From assembly GCA_964628195.1 (NCBI GenBank), contig CAZVPF010000019.1, positions 1 through 63,051 on the forward strand: a stretch of DNA of 63,051 bases, in the 5' to 3' direction. Source of the stretch: CAZVPF01 sp964628195. Its GTDB lineage: Bacteria; Planctomycetota; Phycisphaerae; Sedimentisphaerales; Anaerohalosphaeraceae. How positions within the stretch are numbered: position 1 is the first letter of the stretch; each line of letters begins with the position of its first letter. The notes beneath the pieces are model-generated. The model searched no databases. It was not told the origin of the DNA and saw nothing but the letters and a program-made list of their open reading frames with translations. A program made the position numbers and the translations under genes. Of the stretch, positions 34,974 to 42,310 are shown one piece after another.

Positions 34974-36251
34974 TCAATACTCAATCAGCACCGCACCTCC
35001 GCGGCCAAGCACATATTCACAGCGCGAGCCGGAAACATCGAGCTTGCAAGAATGCGCAAAAATCACGTTATCCGTATCCAGCTCGAATTTGACATCGCCC
35101 TGTATGTCATCGTTGACAATAACAGCCCTTGCCCTGCCGTTTTTAACAAAAGTACCCACAAGCAGATCGAATCCCTGTCCGCTGATATCAACAGGGCCCT
35201 CGCTGCTGCCCTCGATTAGTTCGCCGTCCCTATACCGTGCTATATACCTATTATCCCAGCCGAAAACCGCTGAGCCGAACTTGCTTAACCGGGCGTTGGC
35301 GTTTTTGACATAGTAATACATTTGTGTCTTATTCCCCTCGCGGTCGACCATCGCGTTGTAATGCTCTTCACGGGCAACGGGATTGGCATCGGCCGGCAGA
35401 TCCGAAGGGGGCAAAGGCGGGTTCCAGTAAGTAAACCACAAGAGCCCTCTCGCCCCGTAAGCAAGAGCCTCGAAGCCCTGCCAGTAAACCTCCTGCTGGT
35501 CGGGCACACGCAAACCTCCCCGTATACCCTCGCTCTGAATGAACATCCAGAAAGGTATGCCCGCTGCTCGCGAAACCTGGCGATGAACCGCCAGGTCGCT
35601 GTGCCAGTTTGGAGTTACAACATTTTGCTCCCAGTAAGGGTAATGATCGTAACACAATATATCCGGGCCTACAGTTTCGACGAATCTACTTACATACTCG
35701 TAATAAGCGCTTGTGCCTGTTTGCTCGTTGGCCTCGGTTCCGAGCTGCTCGTTCGTCGCGTAGCCGGGAAAGAGATTGACATATATCGGGACGGAAGGGT
35801 CATAGCTGTCGAACCAATCTTTTATAACACGAATCCTGTCAAAAAATTTCGCGTCGGGCTCGTCCATCAGCCCATACCCCGCAAGGGCCTCATGCCCGCC
35901 GAACCGGCGAATCATCTCCTTAACCGGGCCCTGCTGCAGCGGCATGTCCGGGTTTGTCAGCATCTCATAAAGCTCAGGATGAACCGCTATGACTTTCATG
36001 TCAAACTTCGCGGCCATATCAAGCATCGCGAGGTTGTCCTCATAAGCATAATTGTTCCAGAATATAAGCAGCTCAATTCCCGCATCTTTGATATCCTGAA
36101 AATTGGCATCGGTGAACTGCTCGCTCGGCGGGCCGTGAAAAGCCCCTATAACAAATCGACTGGTTATACTTTTGTCTCTCTGCCGGGAAGTTTCTATACA
36201 GCCCCCGCATATAATGATCTGCACGATAATTAATAAATTTATGTATCTCAT
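34974..36251 (-). CDS. Glycosidase-like lipoprotein (clan GH-A-type TIM barrel)
   Basis: 425 residues. Signal peptide with a likely lipobox ending GGC at C18, so membrane-anchored. The body looks like a beta/alpha barrel: FVIGAFHGPP start, DIKDAGIELLIFWN, MKVIAVHPELY, GYGLMDEPD (candidate acid/base Glu), ILCYDHYPYWEQ, PFWMFIQSEG (candidate second acidic residue), and GARGLLWFTYWN. The last roughly 90 residues form a beta-rich accessory domain. Substrate unknown. It faces the PEP-CTERM array. The two Glu assignments are read by eye. Confidence 0.7.
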   Translation of the reverse strand: MRYINLLIIVQIIICGGCIETSRQRDKSITSRFVIGAFHGPPSEQFTDANFQDIKDAGIELLIFWNNYAYEDNLAMLDMAAKFDMKVIAVHPELYEMLTNPDMPLQQGPVKEMIRRFGGHEALAGYGLMDEPDAKFFDRIRVIKDWFDSYDPSVPIYVNLFPGYATNEQLGTEANEQTGTSAYYEYVSRFVETVGPDILCYDHYPYWEQNVVTPNWHSDLAVHRQVSRAAGIPFWMFIQSEGIRGGLRVPDQQEVYWQGFEALAYGARGLLWFTYWNPPLPPSDLPADANPVAREEHYNAMVDREGNKTQMYYYVKNANARLSKFGSAVFGWDNRYIARYRDGELIEGSSEGPVDISGQGFDLLVGTFVKNGRARAVIVNDDIQGDVKFELDTDNVIFAHSCKLDVSGSRCEYVLGRGGAVLIEY

Positions 36252-36360
36252 AATTTCTCCGTTTCAGAAAACTGTGAAGCTGCGTTGAGACATTATATGT
36301 CAAAACAATTAGAAGCAAAGTCATAAATTACGCGTTGCATTCCTGTTTGACTAACCGCGC

Positions 36361-36391
36361 AAAAAAAAGGGCGTGCCTCGGACACGCCCTT
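36361..36391 (-). terminator. Rho-independent terminator at the end of the PEP-CTERM array
   Basis: Perfect 9-bp stem AAGGGCGTG / CACGCCCTT (36367-36391, 7-nt loop) followed on the minus strand by eight T (plus A run 36361-36368). The intergenic hairpins inside the array lack such a tract. Confidence 0.9.
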
Positions 36392-36426
36392 GAAAAAACG
36401 AATGCAGATTACGCTTCGGCTGTTAA

Positions 36427-37215
36427 TTAGCTGCGCTTTCTCCTGAGAACAATGCCGCCGAGACCGAGGATGGCCATAGTGGCGGGTTCGGGGACTACTT
36501 CATACTGAAGTGTAGCAGTTGTAAAAGTTGGCAGGCCATTTCCGTCATCTTCGAAGGTTCCTATCAGTCGAAAATTACCTGTCATTTCCCGGTTGTAATA
36601 ATCAGCAAAATCACCATTGGTATCCCCGCTCCAGTCCCAGTCCTTAATCCAGCTGCTCATAGCAGAATCCGCAGTACCTACGGTGTACCAATACCATGTG
36701 CCATCGGAAGTCATTTCGACAACGAATTCACCGGTTTGAGCGTCATAAGTAAAAGAAGAATCAGTACCTCTAATAAAGCTGTTTGTGAGCCCAATACTCT
36801 GGTAGTTGTTAACCAGCCATTCATAGCTGCCCGATGCCGGAGATGCACCTGAGCCGGAAGGAGGATATCCGCCCCAGTCGTAAGCTGTCAAACCGGGAAC
36901 CGAGCCGTCATACCACGAATTGCGCAGAGCCCCGTCAAAATAATGCTGGCCCTGGTCACCAGTGGCGTCGGCCCAGGAATAACTATAACCCGGCGGCAGA
37001 TTACCGTCAAACATATCATATGTTTCAAAGCTCACATTTGCCTGGTCAACATTGATATACTGCAACGCTCCGGAGATCGCGGTGACAGAAGTTACTGTCC
37101 CTCCGCTAATTGTTGCCATATCATTCCAACCGATATCCCAGCCGTTCATTGAGGCTGCTGTCGTCATACCGCTTAACATCATTGATAATACCAGAATTGT
37201 GATTAACTTTTTCAT
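36427..37215 (-). CDS. PEP-CTERM protein, array member 5 (last)
   Basis: 262 residues. Signal peptide 1-20 (MKKLITILVLSMMLSGMTTA). Beta-rich body without catalytic motif, tail VVPEPATMAILGLGGIV then LRRKRS. The leader GAAAGGGTAATGAA directly before the ATG is shared with the genes at 38123, 39130 and 40167. Its body is not similar to the next gene, while the last 20 or so codons are almost the same. Last gene of the head-to-tail array; followed by the only canonical terminator. Confidence 0.87.
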   Translation of the reverse strand: MKKLITILVLSMMLSGMTTAASMNGWDIGWNDMATISGGTVTSVTAISGALQYINVDQANVSFETYDMFDGNLPPGYSYSWADATGDQGQHYFDGALRNSWYDGSVPGLTAYDWGGYPPSGSGASPASGSYEWLVNNYQSIGLTNSFIRGTDSSFTYDAQTGEFVVEMTSDGTWYWYTVGTADSAMSSWIKDWDWSGDTNGDFADYYNREMTGNFRLIGTFEDDGNGLPTFTTATLQYEVVPEPATMAILGLGGIVLRRKRS

Positions 37216-37274
37216 TTCATTACCCTTTCACTTTCTGATTTTCGTTTTAGTTTTTGTTTTTGTTTTCTTGAAAT

Positions 37275-37317
37275 GGGACCGGCCGGAAAATCAGCGAGCG
37301 TCTTTCAGCCTGCCCCT
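37275..37317 (-). repeat. Conserved stem-loop after array gene 4
   Basis: Arms GGGACCGGC (37275-37283) and GCCTGCCCC (37308-37316); on the minus-strand RNA eight of nine positions pair counting one G-U. The loop contains a CGCTCGCTGA sequence related to the CACTGACTGA motif. No T tract follows. Confidence 0.6.
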
Positions 37318-37332
37318 TGGTTTCGTTGTTAA

Positions 37333-38016
37333 TTACTTGCGCTTTCTTCTAAGAACAATGCCGCCGAGACCGAGGATGGCCATAGTGGCGGGTTCGGGGA
37401 CGTAGCTCATGTCGCCCATGATGACACCAAATTGACCATCGTCTCCATTGGTAGTTACAACGATGGTGTCGACCGGGTTTTCAAAGAGGATGTCGGCCCG
37501 TGCGGGGGCAGCTTTGTCAGGAGTTGAAAGGTCAACGTTGCCGTCTGTGGCTGTTATCGTCTGTGTAACGGAGTCGTAATCCAGTTTGCTTCCGACGGCA
37601 ATATCGGGAACAACATCCGTGCCGCCAAGCGAACCTGAGACCACGATCGATTCGTTGCTGGGTGACCAATAGTCGATGTCATATATTGAAAACGAAACAT
37701 CTGTAACGGGTGTGTCAAATTCGATCGTCAGGGTGATAGTGTCCTGCTGTGCGGCCCACCACAGACCTTTGTTGTAGATAAACCATCCAGTGCCGTTATT
37801 CTGGAAATCGTCGCTTGGAAGGGTCAGGCCTGTCGGGCCGGTGTAACCGTCGCAGTCGTCGGAGAAGGTGAACGTTACAGTTGCAGCGTCGGTGTAAGTG
37901 TTCGTCAAATCGCCCGGCGACCAGAGCGTGCCGTCCCAGTCGACTATGCCGGCCGCCATCGCCGCAGCGGTGCAGGTGGCAAGGCAAAACAGTATGCAAT
38001 AAAAATTATTTTTCAT
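37333..38016 (-). CDS. PEP-CTERM protein, array member 4
   Basis: 227 residues. Signal peptide 1-21 (MKNNFYCILFCLATCTAAAMA). The body belongs to the same family as the plus-strand genes at 43680 and 44417: starts VDWDGTLWSPGDLTNTY, has LWWAAQQDTITLTIEF, then DVSFSIYDID, and VDTIVVTTNGDDG before the tail. Ends VPEPATMAILGLGGIVL, RRKRK. The 3' coding end and following hairpin (37275-37401) are about 90 percent identical to those of the next gene (38064-38191). Its leader is shorter than the others and lacks the GAAAGGGTAATGAA block. Confidence 0.87.
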   Translation of the reverse strand: MKNNFYCILFCLATCTAAAMAAGIVDWDGTLWSPGDLTNTYTDAATVTFTFSDDCDGYTGPTGLTLPSDDFQNNGTGWFIYNKGLWWAAQQDTITLTIEFDTPVTDVSFSIYDIDYWSPSNESIVVSGSLGGTDVVPDIAVGSKLDYDSVTQTITATDGNVDLSTPDKAAPARADILFENPVDTIVVTTNGDDGQFGVIMGDMSYVPEPATMAILGLGGIVLRRKRK

Positions 38017-38063
38017 TTTTAACCCCCTGCTTTAATAAAGCAAGCTGCAGTTTTTGTTGAAAT

Positions 38064-38106
38064 GGGACCGGCCGGAAAAATCAGCGAGTGTCTTTCAGCC
38101 GGCCCC
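38064..38106 (-). repeat. Conserved stem-loop after array gene 3
   Basis: Arms GGGACCGGC (38064-38072) and GCCGGCCCC (38098-38106) give a 9-bp stem on the minus-strand RNA with one G-U pair. The loop carries ACACTCGCTGATTTTT, homologous with the hairpin loops at 37275 and 41108. 16 nt after the stop codon; no T tract. Confidence 0.65.
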
Positions 38107-38122
38107 TTGGCTGCGTAGTTAA

Positions 38123-38995
38123 TTACTTGCGCTTTCTTCTGAGAAGAATGCCGCCGAGACCGAGAATGGCCATAGTTGCGGGTTCGGGGACTGTTGTAAC
38201 CAATGCATCCGTATAAGCGCCGTCATTATCCTGGACAGTCATAATGGCCATATCACCGATCTTCGGCAGTTTTCCGGTAAAGTCCTCAGGAGCCACACGG
38301 TCCAAGAGCGAAACATTGAGAAGCAGTTCCCAACTGGTTATCTGGTTTGTCGTGTCGTCCCATACCCATATCATACGTGCCACGCGTTTATCCAGATTTT
38401 CATCACCGCCGTCCCAATCGATATGGCTTTCCTTGTCGAGCACCAGTAATTGGCCGGAATTGCCATTCCATGTCCAAGGTTCAGTTTGTCCACTAAGAGG
38501 TGTATCCGTCTGGAAATAGGCGGATGTACGTACCTGTATCCGTCCCCCACCGTTGCTAGAACTGCTGTTACCGTTCCCACTTCCGGGCGCGGCGGTACTG
38601 GTATACCACGAAGCATCTTCGGTGCCGAACTTGACCTGAAGTTTGGGGCCGCTGTAGGGGGTTGTATCCGGCAACAGGGAGTTCATTGCGTTTCCACTTA
38701 GTGTCCATCCTGTCGGCTGGTCATCTGTAAAGACACCCCCAACCGCTACAACCGCATCGCCTGCTTGCCAGGAATAAGTGCCGTCAGAAATTTCCAGATT
38801 GGAGCCAGCCTGAACGTTAAATCCGTTTCCATAGGCATAATATCCGTAATTGGCGATACCCTTTACATAGGTGCCTTTTTCTAATGAGTGGCCGGTCAGA
38901 GCGAAACCGTCGGCCACGGGGTCGCCGGTAATCGTTGCAGCAATTACTGGGAAGGCGAATGTGATCAACATTGTAAGAATGATTATTCTTTTCAT
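38123..38995 (-). CDS. PEP-CTERM protein, array member 3
   Basis: 290 residues. Signal peptide 1-19 (MKRIIILTMLITFAFPVIA). Body rich in Gly/Ser/Asn (SGNGNSSSSNGGGRIQVR) with a central region WDGGDENLDKRVARMIWVWD; no recognised domain. Tail VPEPATMAILGLGGILL, RRKRK. It has the GAAAGGGTAATGAA block directly before the ATG and TCAGTCAGTA in its leader (39019-39028, minus strand). Followed by the stem-loop at 38064. Confidence 0.87.
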   Translation of the reverse strand: MKRIIILTMLITFAFPVIAATITGDPVADGFALTGHSLEKGTYVKGIANYGYYAYGNGFNVQAGSNLEISDGTYSWQAGDAVVAVGGVFTDDQPTGWTLSGNAMNSLLPDTTPYSGPKLQVKFGTEDASWYTSTAAPGSGNGNSSSSNGGGRIQVRTSAYFQTDTPLSGQTEPWTWNGNSGQLLVLDKESHIDWDGGDENLDKRVARMIWVWDDTTNQITSWELLLNVSLLDRVAPEDFTGKLPKIGDMAIMTVQDNDGAYTDALVTTVPEPATMAILGLGGILLRRKRK

Positions 38996-39072
38996 TTCAT
39001 TACCCTTTCTAAATTTGTTACTGACTGATTTTTCATTCCTTTTTACACTTACTTTTGTTTCAAGTACAGGCC

Positions 39073-39097
39073 CGGCCTCTTCTTTTTGAAAAGGCCG
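39073..39097 (-). repeat. Stem-loop after array gene 2
   Basis: CGGCCT (39073-39078) pairs with AGGCCG (39092-39097), continued by TTC/GAA around a T-rich loop. It occupies the same place relative to the stop codon (33 nt) as the other array hairpins but has a different sequence, so structure rather than sequence is kept. Confidence 0.6.
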
Positions 39098-39129
39098 AGC
39101 CCGGTTAGTTACGTTTGCTTTACGCTAAG

Positions 39130-39921
39130 TTATGCGCTGCGCTTTTTCCTGAGCAGCAAACCGCCGAGGCCGAGAATGGCCATAGTTGCGGGTTCGGGGA
39201 CTAATGCGATCTGATCCATTTCATACGAAAAACTTGCAGCTCCGTTTAGTGTGTCAAAGTTGTTTAATAAGAACGATACGCTAAATCTGGATACATTGTC
39301 CAGTGCATAAGGGTCAATTTCTACGGTATCAAAAATCGTAATATCTTCTTCATAGTAATTCAGGTCTGTGAAGTCGATGAATAAACTGTCTATATCGCCA
39401 GATGCCATTGAGAAGGTTTTTGTTGCCCATCTGCTGGTATTTGCAGCATTACCTATATCTATTCTCATAAGAATGTCATCATCTTGCCCTATATTTACTC
39501 CTGTAGTTTCTCCAATGATCTGAATGCCGCTAAAGCCGCTGAAATCCATTGAATTTCCGGCTGTTGGATAGTAAGTAAAACCGACAGCATTGGAGCCTTT
39601 GTAAACATCATACATTGGCATATGACCTTCGGCTATCAGCATAGAAATATTTACCTTGCCATCGCTGTAATCGGCGCTTGCGAAGGTTGGATCACCCTCT
39701 GGCGAGTAATTATAAACTGCAACATTCTGCGTACGAGTATTGCTGCTGTAGTCAATTGGAAGTATGCCAGCGGAAGAATAGTCTGTCCATGATGTATTTT
39801 GATAATCATCACTAAAGCCATCAATACCGTCATCGAAAGAATCCACAACAACCTGTGCCATCGAAGGAGCTGTCAAAGCAATGACAATTAGTACTACTGC
39901 TAAAAATATTAACCTCTTCAT
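39130..39921 (-). CDS. PEP-CTERM protein, array member 2
   Basis: 263 residues. Signal peptide 1-22 (MKRLIFLAVVLIVIALTAPSMA). Acidic beta-rich body (VVDSFDDGIDGFSDDYQN, MRIDIGNAANTSRWATKTF) of carbohydrate-binding-like appearance, not firmly assignable. Tail VPEPATMAILGLGGLLL, RKKRSA. Its upstream 196-bp leader (39917-40112) is nearly identical to the leader of the next gene (40921-41116). Confidence 0.87.
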   Translation of the reverse strand: MKRLIFLAVVLIVIALTAPSMAQVVVDSFDDGIDGFSDDYQNTSWTDYSSAGILPIDYSSNTRTQNVAVYNYSPEGDPTFASADYSDGKVNISMLIAEGHMPMYDVYKGSNAVGFTYYPTAGNSMDFSGFSGIQIIGETTGVNIGQDDDILMRIDIGNAANTSRWATKTFSMASGDIDSLFIDFTDLNYYEEDITIFDTVEIDPYALDNVSRFSVSFLLNNFDTLNGAASFSYEMDQIALVPEPATMAILGLGGLLLRKKRSA

Positions 39922-40112
39922 TTCATTACCCTTTCAAATCTTTTGATTTACTAATTTGTTTTGAAAATTCTCAAATCCGTTCCTGTTGTTTCTTTTCATC
40001 CTTTTGATCACTGACTTTTGTTTCTTTCACTGACTTTTATTTAACCTTTTGCCTTTGGTACCCTCCTTTCTTTAATACATCTCATTAAACCGGGTTAGAA
40101 AATGGGACCGGC
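39917..40112. repeat. 196-bp direct repeat, copy 1
   Basis: Nearly identical to 40921-41116 (offset exactly 1004 nt, one mismatch seen, at 39940 c versus t). Covers the ATG region, GAAAGGGTAATGAA, the whole leader, GATCACTGACT (40006-40016) and the left arm of the next hairpin. Confidence 0.9.
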
Positions 40113-40140
40113 AGGTTGGGGGTTGCCCGCAGCCGGTCCC
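40104..40140 (-). repeat. Conserved stem-loop after array gene 1
   Basis: Perfect 9-bp stem GGGACCGGC (40104-40112) / GCCGGTCCC (40132-40140), 19-nt loop, 26 nt after the stop of the gene at 40167. No T tract. Confidence 0.7.
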
Positions 40141-40166
40141 TTGATCGCATAAGCTGCTTATTTGCT

Positions 40167-40925
40167 TTATTTGCGCTTTCTTCTGAAGAACAAACCGCCG
40201 AGACCGAGAATGGCCATTGTGGCGGGTTCGGGGACGGCACTAAGATTATCAAAATAAATGCTGTAATCATCACCAAAATTCTGACCCTGAAGTATTACAG
40301 TCTGTATGCCGGTAGGCTTATAATCGCTTTCATACCAGCTATCATTAACGGCAATTAAAGAATCATTAACATACCAATAATTACCGTCCGGCATCATTCT
40401 GTATTCAAAAGTATTCCAGCCGTCAGAAAAATCTTGTGGTAAAGCAACTTCAAGTTCATAATCACCCGCTTCACCAACACCGGCATCCGGCCAAACGGTA
40501 AATACTGCTGAATTATCTGCTTTGCTGTGATAGCCAAAAGTAGGCCAATAGTTAAAGGCACCTTCTAACTGTGACCATAACTGAACATGCTGTTCCTTGC
40601 TGTCAGTTCCCCAGGTAGGGTCGATGTAAACATCAATTGAATAGCCCGAATACATGCCATTGTGCCAAAAACCATCACCTTCACCTGTCAACCGCTTCTT
40701 CCCTTGAAAGCGGTGGAAATCATCAGTCGATTTACTCCCGTCAACTTCTAAATGTAAACGCCAATCGCCATCAAAAGTAGTCTTTTCAAAAGTCTTGGGA
40801 GTTTGGCGGTCTGTTTCGTAGAGACTCAGATCTGTTGTGGTATCATAGGTGTCTGTAAATATCACTTCTGAAGAAGCTACTGAAACTAAACCTAATACCA
40901 ACAAAATTGTGATTAATTTTTTCAT
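40167..40925 (-). CDS. PEP-CTERM protein, array member 1, LamG/concanavalin-like
   Basis: 252 residues. Signal peptide 1-19 (MKKLITILLVLGLVSVASS). Body resembles a concanavalin-like jelly roll as in glycan-binding or beta-agarase-type proteins: RLHLEVDGSKSTDDFHRFQG, GYSIDVYIDPTWG, EVALPQDFSDGWNTFEYRM, YSIYFDNLSA. No clear paired catalytic Glu, so a binding role is as likely as hydrolysis. Tail VPEPATMAILGLGGLFF, RRKRK. First intact gene of the array downstream of the scaffold gap on the minus strand. Confidence 0.85.
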   Translation of the reverse strand: MKKLITILLVLGLVSVASSEVIFTDTYDTTTDLSLYETDRQTPKTFEKTTFDGDWRLHLEVDGSKSTDDFHRFQGKKRLTGEGDGFWHNGMYSGYSIDVYIDPTWGTDSKEQHVQLWSQLEGAFNYWPTFGYHSKADNSAVFTVWPDAGVGEAGDYELEVALPQDFSDGWNTFEYRMMPDGNYWYVNDSLIAVNDSWYESDYKPTGIQTVILQGQNFGDDYSIYFDNLSAVPEPATMAILGLGGLFFRRKRK

Positions 40926-41116
40926 TTCATTACCCTTTCAAATTTTTTGATTTACTAATTTGTTTTGAAAATTCTCAAATCCGTTCCTGTTGTTTCTTTT
41001 CATCCTTTTGATCACTGACTTTTGTTTCTTTCACTGACTTTTATTTAACCTTTTGCCTTTGGTACCCTCCTTTCTTTAATACATCTCATTAAACCGGGTT
41101 AGAAAATGGGACCGGC
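40921..41116. repeat. 196-bp direct repeat, copy 2
   Basis: Second copy of the leader repeat 39917-40112. Upstream of array member 1. Confidence 0.9.
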
Positions 41117-41149
41117 CGGAAAATCAGTCAGTGATCTTCAGCCGGCCCC
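41108..41149 (-). repeat. Stem-loop bearing GATCACTGACTGA in its loop
   Basis: Arms GGGACCGGC (41108-41116) and GCCGGCCCC (41141-41149). On the minus strand the loop holds GATCACTGACTGA (41136-41124), the exact complement of the motif in the two hairpin loops of the 119-bp repeats. Its position suggests a further array gene was once, or is, upstream in the gap. Confidence 0.65.
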
Positions 41150-41212
41150 TGATTAGCCGCATTGCTCCCTCAATTTATTTAATCTCACCGCCTGGGCGAT
41201 GCTTCCTTTCAA

Positions 41213-41398
41213 GTCGGGTCGTCTGATCACTGACTGACAAACCCGACAAGGTTTGGAGGAGAAGATGAAGACATATTAAATTTTCAAATCTATATTTTCT
41301 TATCGCGGAACTTCGCCGCGGTTCCTTTCATGTCGGGTGCGTCGATCACTGACTGACAAACCCGACAAGGTTTGGAGGAGAAGATGAAGACATATTAA
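41213..41398. repeat. 119-bp tandem repeat, two copies, ending at the scaffold gap
   Basis: Copies 41213-41279 and 41332-41398 match over 67 nt with few changes; the period is 119. Each has a stem GTCGGGT / ACCCGAC around a loop containing GATCACTGACTGAC, then AAGGTTTGGAGGAGAAG, ATG, and TAA after three more codons (ATG at 41265 and 41384). Upstream of each is a second hairpin of different sequence but similar place (CGCGG/CCGCG in one, ACCGCC/GGCGAT-type in the other). The second copy stops at the N run, so more copies probably exist in the gap. Confidence 0.85.
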
Positions 41399-41498
41399 NN
41401 NNNNNNNNNNNNNNNNNNNNNNNNNNNNNNNNNNNNNNNNNNNNNNNNNNNNNNNNNNNNNNNNNNNNNNNNNNNNNNNNNNNNNNNNNNNNNNNNNN
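41399..41498. other. Scaffold gap (100 N)
   Basis: Exactly 100 unknown bases, the usual placeholder for unknown length. Left edge falls inside a tandem repeat; right edge cuts a gene. Confidence 0.99.
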
Positions 41499-41911
41499 AT
41501 TTCAACAAATTCGGAACATGAGGCCAGGCCCGCGTCGTAAAGGCTCGCGATCTCGCTGAGGTTCAGCAGCGTGCAAATGCTCTGCATGAACCGAGTTTCA
41601 TCGACATCGTCGGGAAGGACGAGATTTACACCCATTTCCCGCGCTTTAGCTTCCTGGAGACTGTTGCCGGGCTCGATAAATGCCACGGTGGGCACGTCGG
41701 GCTTGGCGTTTTTGAATCGGCGGATGAATTCTCCGTCGGCAAGGTCCTCAAGGTTCCATTTACTTATTAAAGAGCTAAATTTATTTTTTTTAAGGCAGGC
41801 GGCAGCTTCTTTGGCCCGATCAACGGTCACAACTTTAAGGGGCAGTTGTTCGAGCAGTTCTTTTTTGTCCCTTGTGCCGACAGCCAGTATATTCGCAACA
41901 CCGACTAACAT
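41499..41911 (-). CDS. Receiver-like protein, truncated by the gap
   Basis: 137 residues visible from ATG 41911; the C-terminus is lost in the N run. The fragment looks like a response-regulator receiver fold (VANILAVGTRDKKELLEQ, VPTVAFIEPGNSLQEAKARE, MGVNLVLPDDVDETRFMQSI), but the site expected to hold the phosphoacceptor Asp reads SLISKWNLEDL with Ser/Lys instead, and the N-terminal acidic pair is missing. It is therefore likely a pseudo-receiver. It lies 399 nt from a sigma-54 activator that lacks a receiver of its own. Confidence 0.7.
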
Positions 41912-42143
41912 TTGGCTTTGCCTTTCTTATGTTTTTCAAATGAACACTGAAACTATTAAGCGACCGGCGTGCCAGCGGGGAAAAGAAAAGAAAGAAAAAT
42001 TTTAAGTCGTTACTGAAAAAGGGCTTATGAATTGATAATATTTATTGCCGCCTGGATTGCGCTTTTGTCCTGAAATTGTAATATGGTCACAGGAAACCGG
42101 AGCATCTCATGCAAGCCCTTGTGAAACATATACTTATGAAATG

Positions 42144-42176
42144 TTGTAATAACGTCGCAAAGTGACGTAACTACAA
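42144..42176. repeat. Imperfect palindrome
   Basis: TTGTAATAACGTC (42144-42156) and GACGTAACTACAA (42164-42176): 11 of 13 positions pair around a 7-nt centre. Candidate operator for a dimeric regulator, or RNA hairpin. It lies about 230 nt upstream of the receiver-like gene. Confidence 0.4.
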
Positions 42177-42246
42177 TACCGCACAAGTAAGTCAAAAATG
42201 CAAATGCAGGTTATCAGATTAAATGAGAAGCTGGTAATGCGGGGGC

Positions 42247-42281
42247 AAAAAAAGAGAAGGCCTCCCACGTGGAAGGCCTTC
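42247..42281 (-). terminator. Rho-independent terminator of the sigma-54 activator gene
   Basis: GAAGGCCTcC / GgAaGGCCTTC stem (42256-42281) followed on the minus strand by a T run (plus A run 42247-42253). 29 nt past the stop. Confidence 0.85.
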
Positions 42282-42310
42282 AAATATTAATGAAAGGAAC
42301 TAAACTCTGA

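Larger units (their letters stand above)
41912..42310. other. Intergenic region between receiver-like gene and sigma-54 activator
   Basis: No gene. It holds an imperfect palindrome (42144-42176) and the terminator of the activator gene (42247-42281). Confidence 0.5.

Noticed and set aside
37275..41149. Integron-like cassette array with attC sites
   Set aside because: Hairpins follow each gene as attC sites do, but they lack the RYYYAAC/GTTRRRY boxes and no integrase gene was seen.
41213..41398. Insertion-sequence end
   Set aside because: The repeat resembles no recognised IS end and no transposase fragment is visible next to it; remains possible because of the gap, hence kept as a finding and not as a mobile element.
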